Of a stretch of DNA of 64,000 bases, positions 63,175 through 64,000 are shown piece by piece. The stretch is taken from the NCBI GenBank assembly GCA_905233445.1, contig CAJOEP010000004.1, positions 1-64,000 on the forward strand, given 5' to 3'. Every line of letters begins with the position of its first letter. The first letter of the stretch is position 1. The translations under genes and the position numbers were made by a program. The stretch comes from an uncultured Bacteroidales bacterium (GTDB lineage Bacteria; Bacteroidota; Bacteroidia; Bacteroidales; F082). The notes below the pieces were generated by a model that was given only the letters and a program-made list of their open reading frames with translations, was not told where the DNA came from and made no database searches.

Positions 63175-64000
63175 TAAAAGAGACTTATATTATTGGTGAA
63201 ATAGGGCAGAACCACAACGGTTCTGTTGATATCGCGAAGCTGATAGTGGAACTTGTGGCCAGACCAGTGCGCGAAGAATATTTCGGCATCGATTTGAAGC
63301 CGATGAATGCGGTGAAGATGACCAAACGCGACCTCGACCATGAGCTTTCCGATTCGCAAATGGCAAGGATTTACGATTCACCAAATTCTTTTGGGCGTAC
63401 TTATGGCGAACACCGTGCATTTTTGGAGCTTTCCGACGAAGAACATTTTGAGGTTTACAAATATGCCAAGGAAAAAGGTCTCGATTTTATTGAAACATTG
63501 TGCGCACCGACATGCTTGAGCATTTTGAAATTCTTCACTCCTGATTATCTTAAGGTTGCGAGCCGCGACATTACCAATATCCCTTTGCTGGCAGCACTTG
63601 CCGAAACAGGTATTCCAATGATTTTATCGACAGGAATGGCTGGGAAAAAGGAACTTGACGAGGCTCTTGAAACCATAAACAAGTATCATGACAAAATAGC
63701 GATTCTTCATTGCGTGTCGCAATATCCGACTCATCCTAAGAATTTGAATCTCAATACTATAACATATCTGAAAAAGAATTATCCGCAATATAAAATAGGC
63801 CTTTCCGACCACACTATCGGTATCACCGCGCCTATTGCAGCTATCGCGATGGGAGCCGAGATTATTGAAAAACACATCACTATCGACAGAAGGATGAAAG
63901 GCACCGACCAGGCAGGCTCTTTAGGTCCGGACGGCGTAAACCGTATGCTGAGAGATATCAGAATAACCGAAATGTCAATGGGAGTCGAAGATATATTCAT
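63171..64000 (+). CDS. N-acetylneuraminate synthase family protein (NeuB/SpsE-like), partial
   Basis: Frame from ATG 63171 to the window end, 276 codons without a stop. It begins TYIIGEIGQNHNGSVDIAKLI (NeuB signature), followed by FIETLCAPTCL, LKVASRDITNIPLL, ILSTGMAG, LHCVSQYPTHP, IGLSDHT and IIEKHITIDRRMKGTDQAGSL. NeuB enzymes condense phosphoenolpyruvate with an N-acylated sugar to make nonulosonic acids. The N-terminal third has extra residues (GIDLKPMNAVKMTKRDLDH) compared with classical NeuB. The C-terminal antifreeze-like domain would lie outside the window. Confidence 0.88.
   Translation, partial: MIKETYIIGEIGQNHNGSVDIAKLIVELVARPVREEYFGIDLKPMNAVKMTKRDLDHELSDSQMARIYDSPNSFGRTYGEHRAFLELSDEEHFEVYKYAKEKGLDFIETLCAPTCLSILKFFTPDYLKVASRDITNIPLLAALAETGIPMILSTGMAGKKELDEALETINKYHDKIAILHCVSQYPTHPKNLNLNTITYLKKNYPQYKIGLSDHTIGITAPIAAIAMGAEIIEKHITIDRRMKGTDQAGSLGPDGVNRMLRDIRITEMSMGVEDIF

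Noticed and set aside
1-64000. Insertion sequences, prophage, integrons or a recognised defence island
   Set aside because: No transposase, integrase or phage structural gene was found on either strand. The only small mobile-like units are the short repeats listed.

Overview
The window looks like chromosomal DNA of a member of the Bacteroidota, most likely an uncultured or little-studied Bacteroidales. The evidence is internal. Many genes are preceded by the Bacteroidota -7 promoter box (TAnnTTTGC) rather than an E. coli-type -10 box. Several secreted proteins end in a type IX secretion (T9SS) sorting domain. PorZ, a C25 gingipain-like protease, DUF4837 and a possible GldH-like lipoprotein are lineage-typical families. 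Genes are packed with 1-4 base overlaps and use the standard code. I see no transposase, phage or CRISPR array; most of the window is core genome.

Layout. 1-5300: end of methylmalonyl-CoA mutase, RNase HI with a viroplasmin domain, an unknown zinc-ribbon protein, a minus-strand operon (gpmA, phosphatase, tatD, tcdA) and a polysaccharide deacetylase. 5438-9152: recG, a DUF4143-type ATPase and a broken DUF1232 reading frame. 9275-21154: lysS, then a compact plus-strand run (C25 protease, holB, lnt, dus, 5'-nucleotidase, GT9, metallo-hydrolase) closed by a hairpin terminator next to tRNA-Glu. 21417-28629: a T9SS-exported homologue of Porphyromonas peptidylarginine deiminase, a LysM transglycosylase, a DUF4837 lipoprotein and two mevalonate-pathway genes. 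28639-33230: a four-gene minus-strand operon of exported proteins of unknown function, including a three-module leucine-rich-repeat protein. 33333-39881: a radical SAM fusion, a U32 protein, aspS and phosphofructokinase. 39878-46954: rodA and pbp2, then a GldH-like lipoprotein with a Wza/Wzc capsule export pair. 46957-53866: recO, porZ and tRNA-Arg, panC, panD, a flippase-like protein, a lipoprotein and the heptose-1-P adenylyltransferase. 54039-64000: an rRNA methyltransferase, an Ig-like lipoprotein, and a plus-strand run of a beta-helix T9SS protein, YfhO, a glycosyltransferase, an SpsF-like nucleotidyltransferase and a NeuB-like sialic acid synthase cut by the window end.

How the genes fit together. 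Much of the window serves the cell envelope: peptidoglycan (RodA, PBP2, MltD), lipoprotein acylation (Lnt), LPS or capsule sugars (RfaE2, GT9, Wza/Wzc, NeuB/SpsF), and T9SS with its cargo. In Porphyromonas, PorZ handles the anionic LPS to which T9SS cargo is attached, so PorZ and the surface-sugar genes may be functionally linked here.

The most unusual observation is a set of short dispersed repeats that sit inside conserved housekeeping genes without breaking the frame. A 30-bp palindrome (4 copies, two of them inside dus and the U32 gene) and a 40-bp element beginning GTCATTTCGAGCGAAAC (inside lnt and the radical SAM gene, with a diverged copy in the U32 gene) are translated as extra peptide. 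In the radical SAM gene the element lies exactly between two domains. Other highlights are the PPAD homologue with all its key residues, porZ starting 3 bases after a tRNA gene, and promoters placed so close to start codons that the mRNAs should be leaderless.
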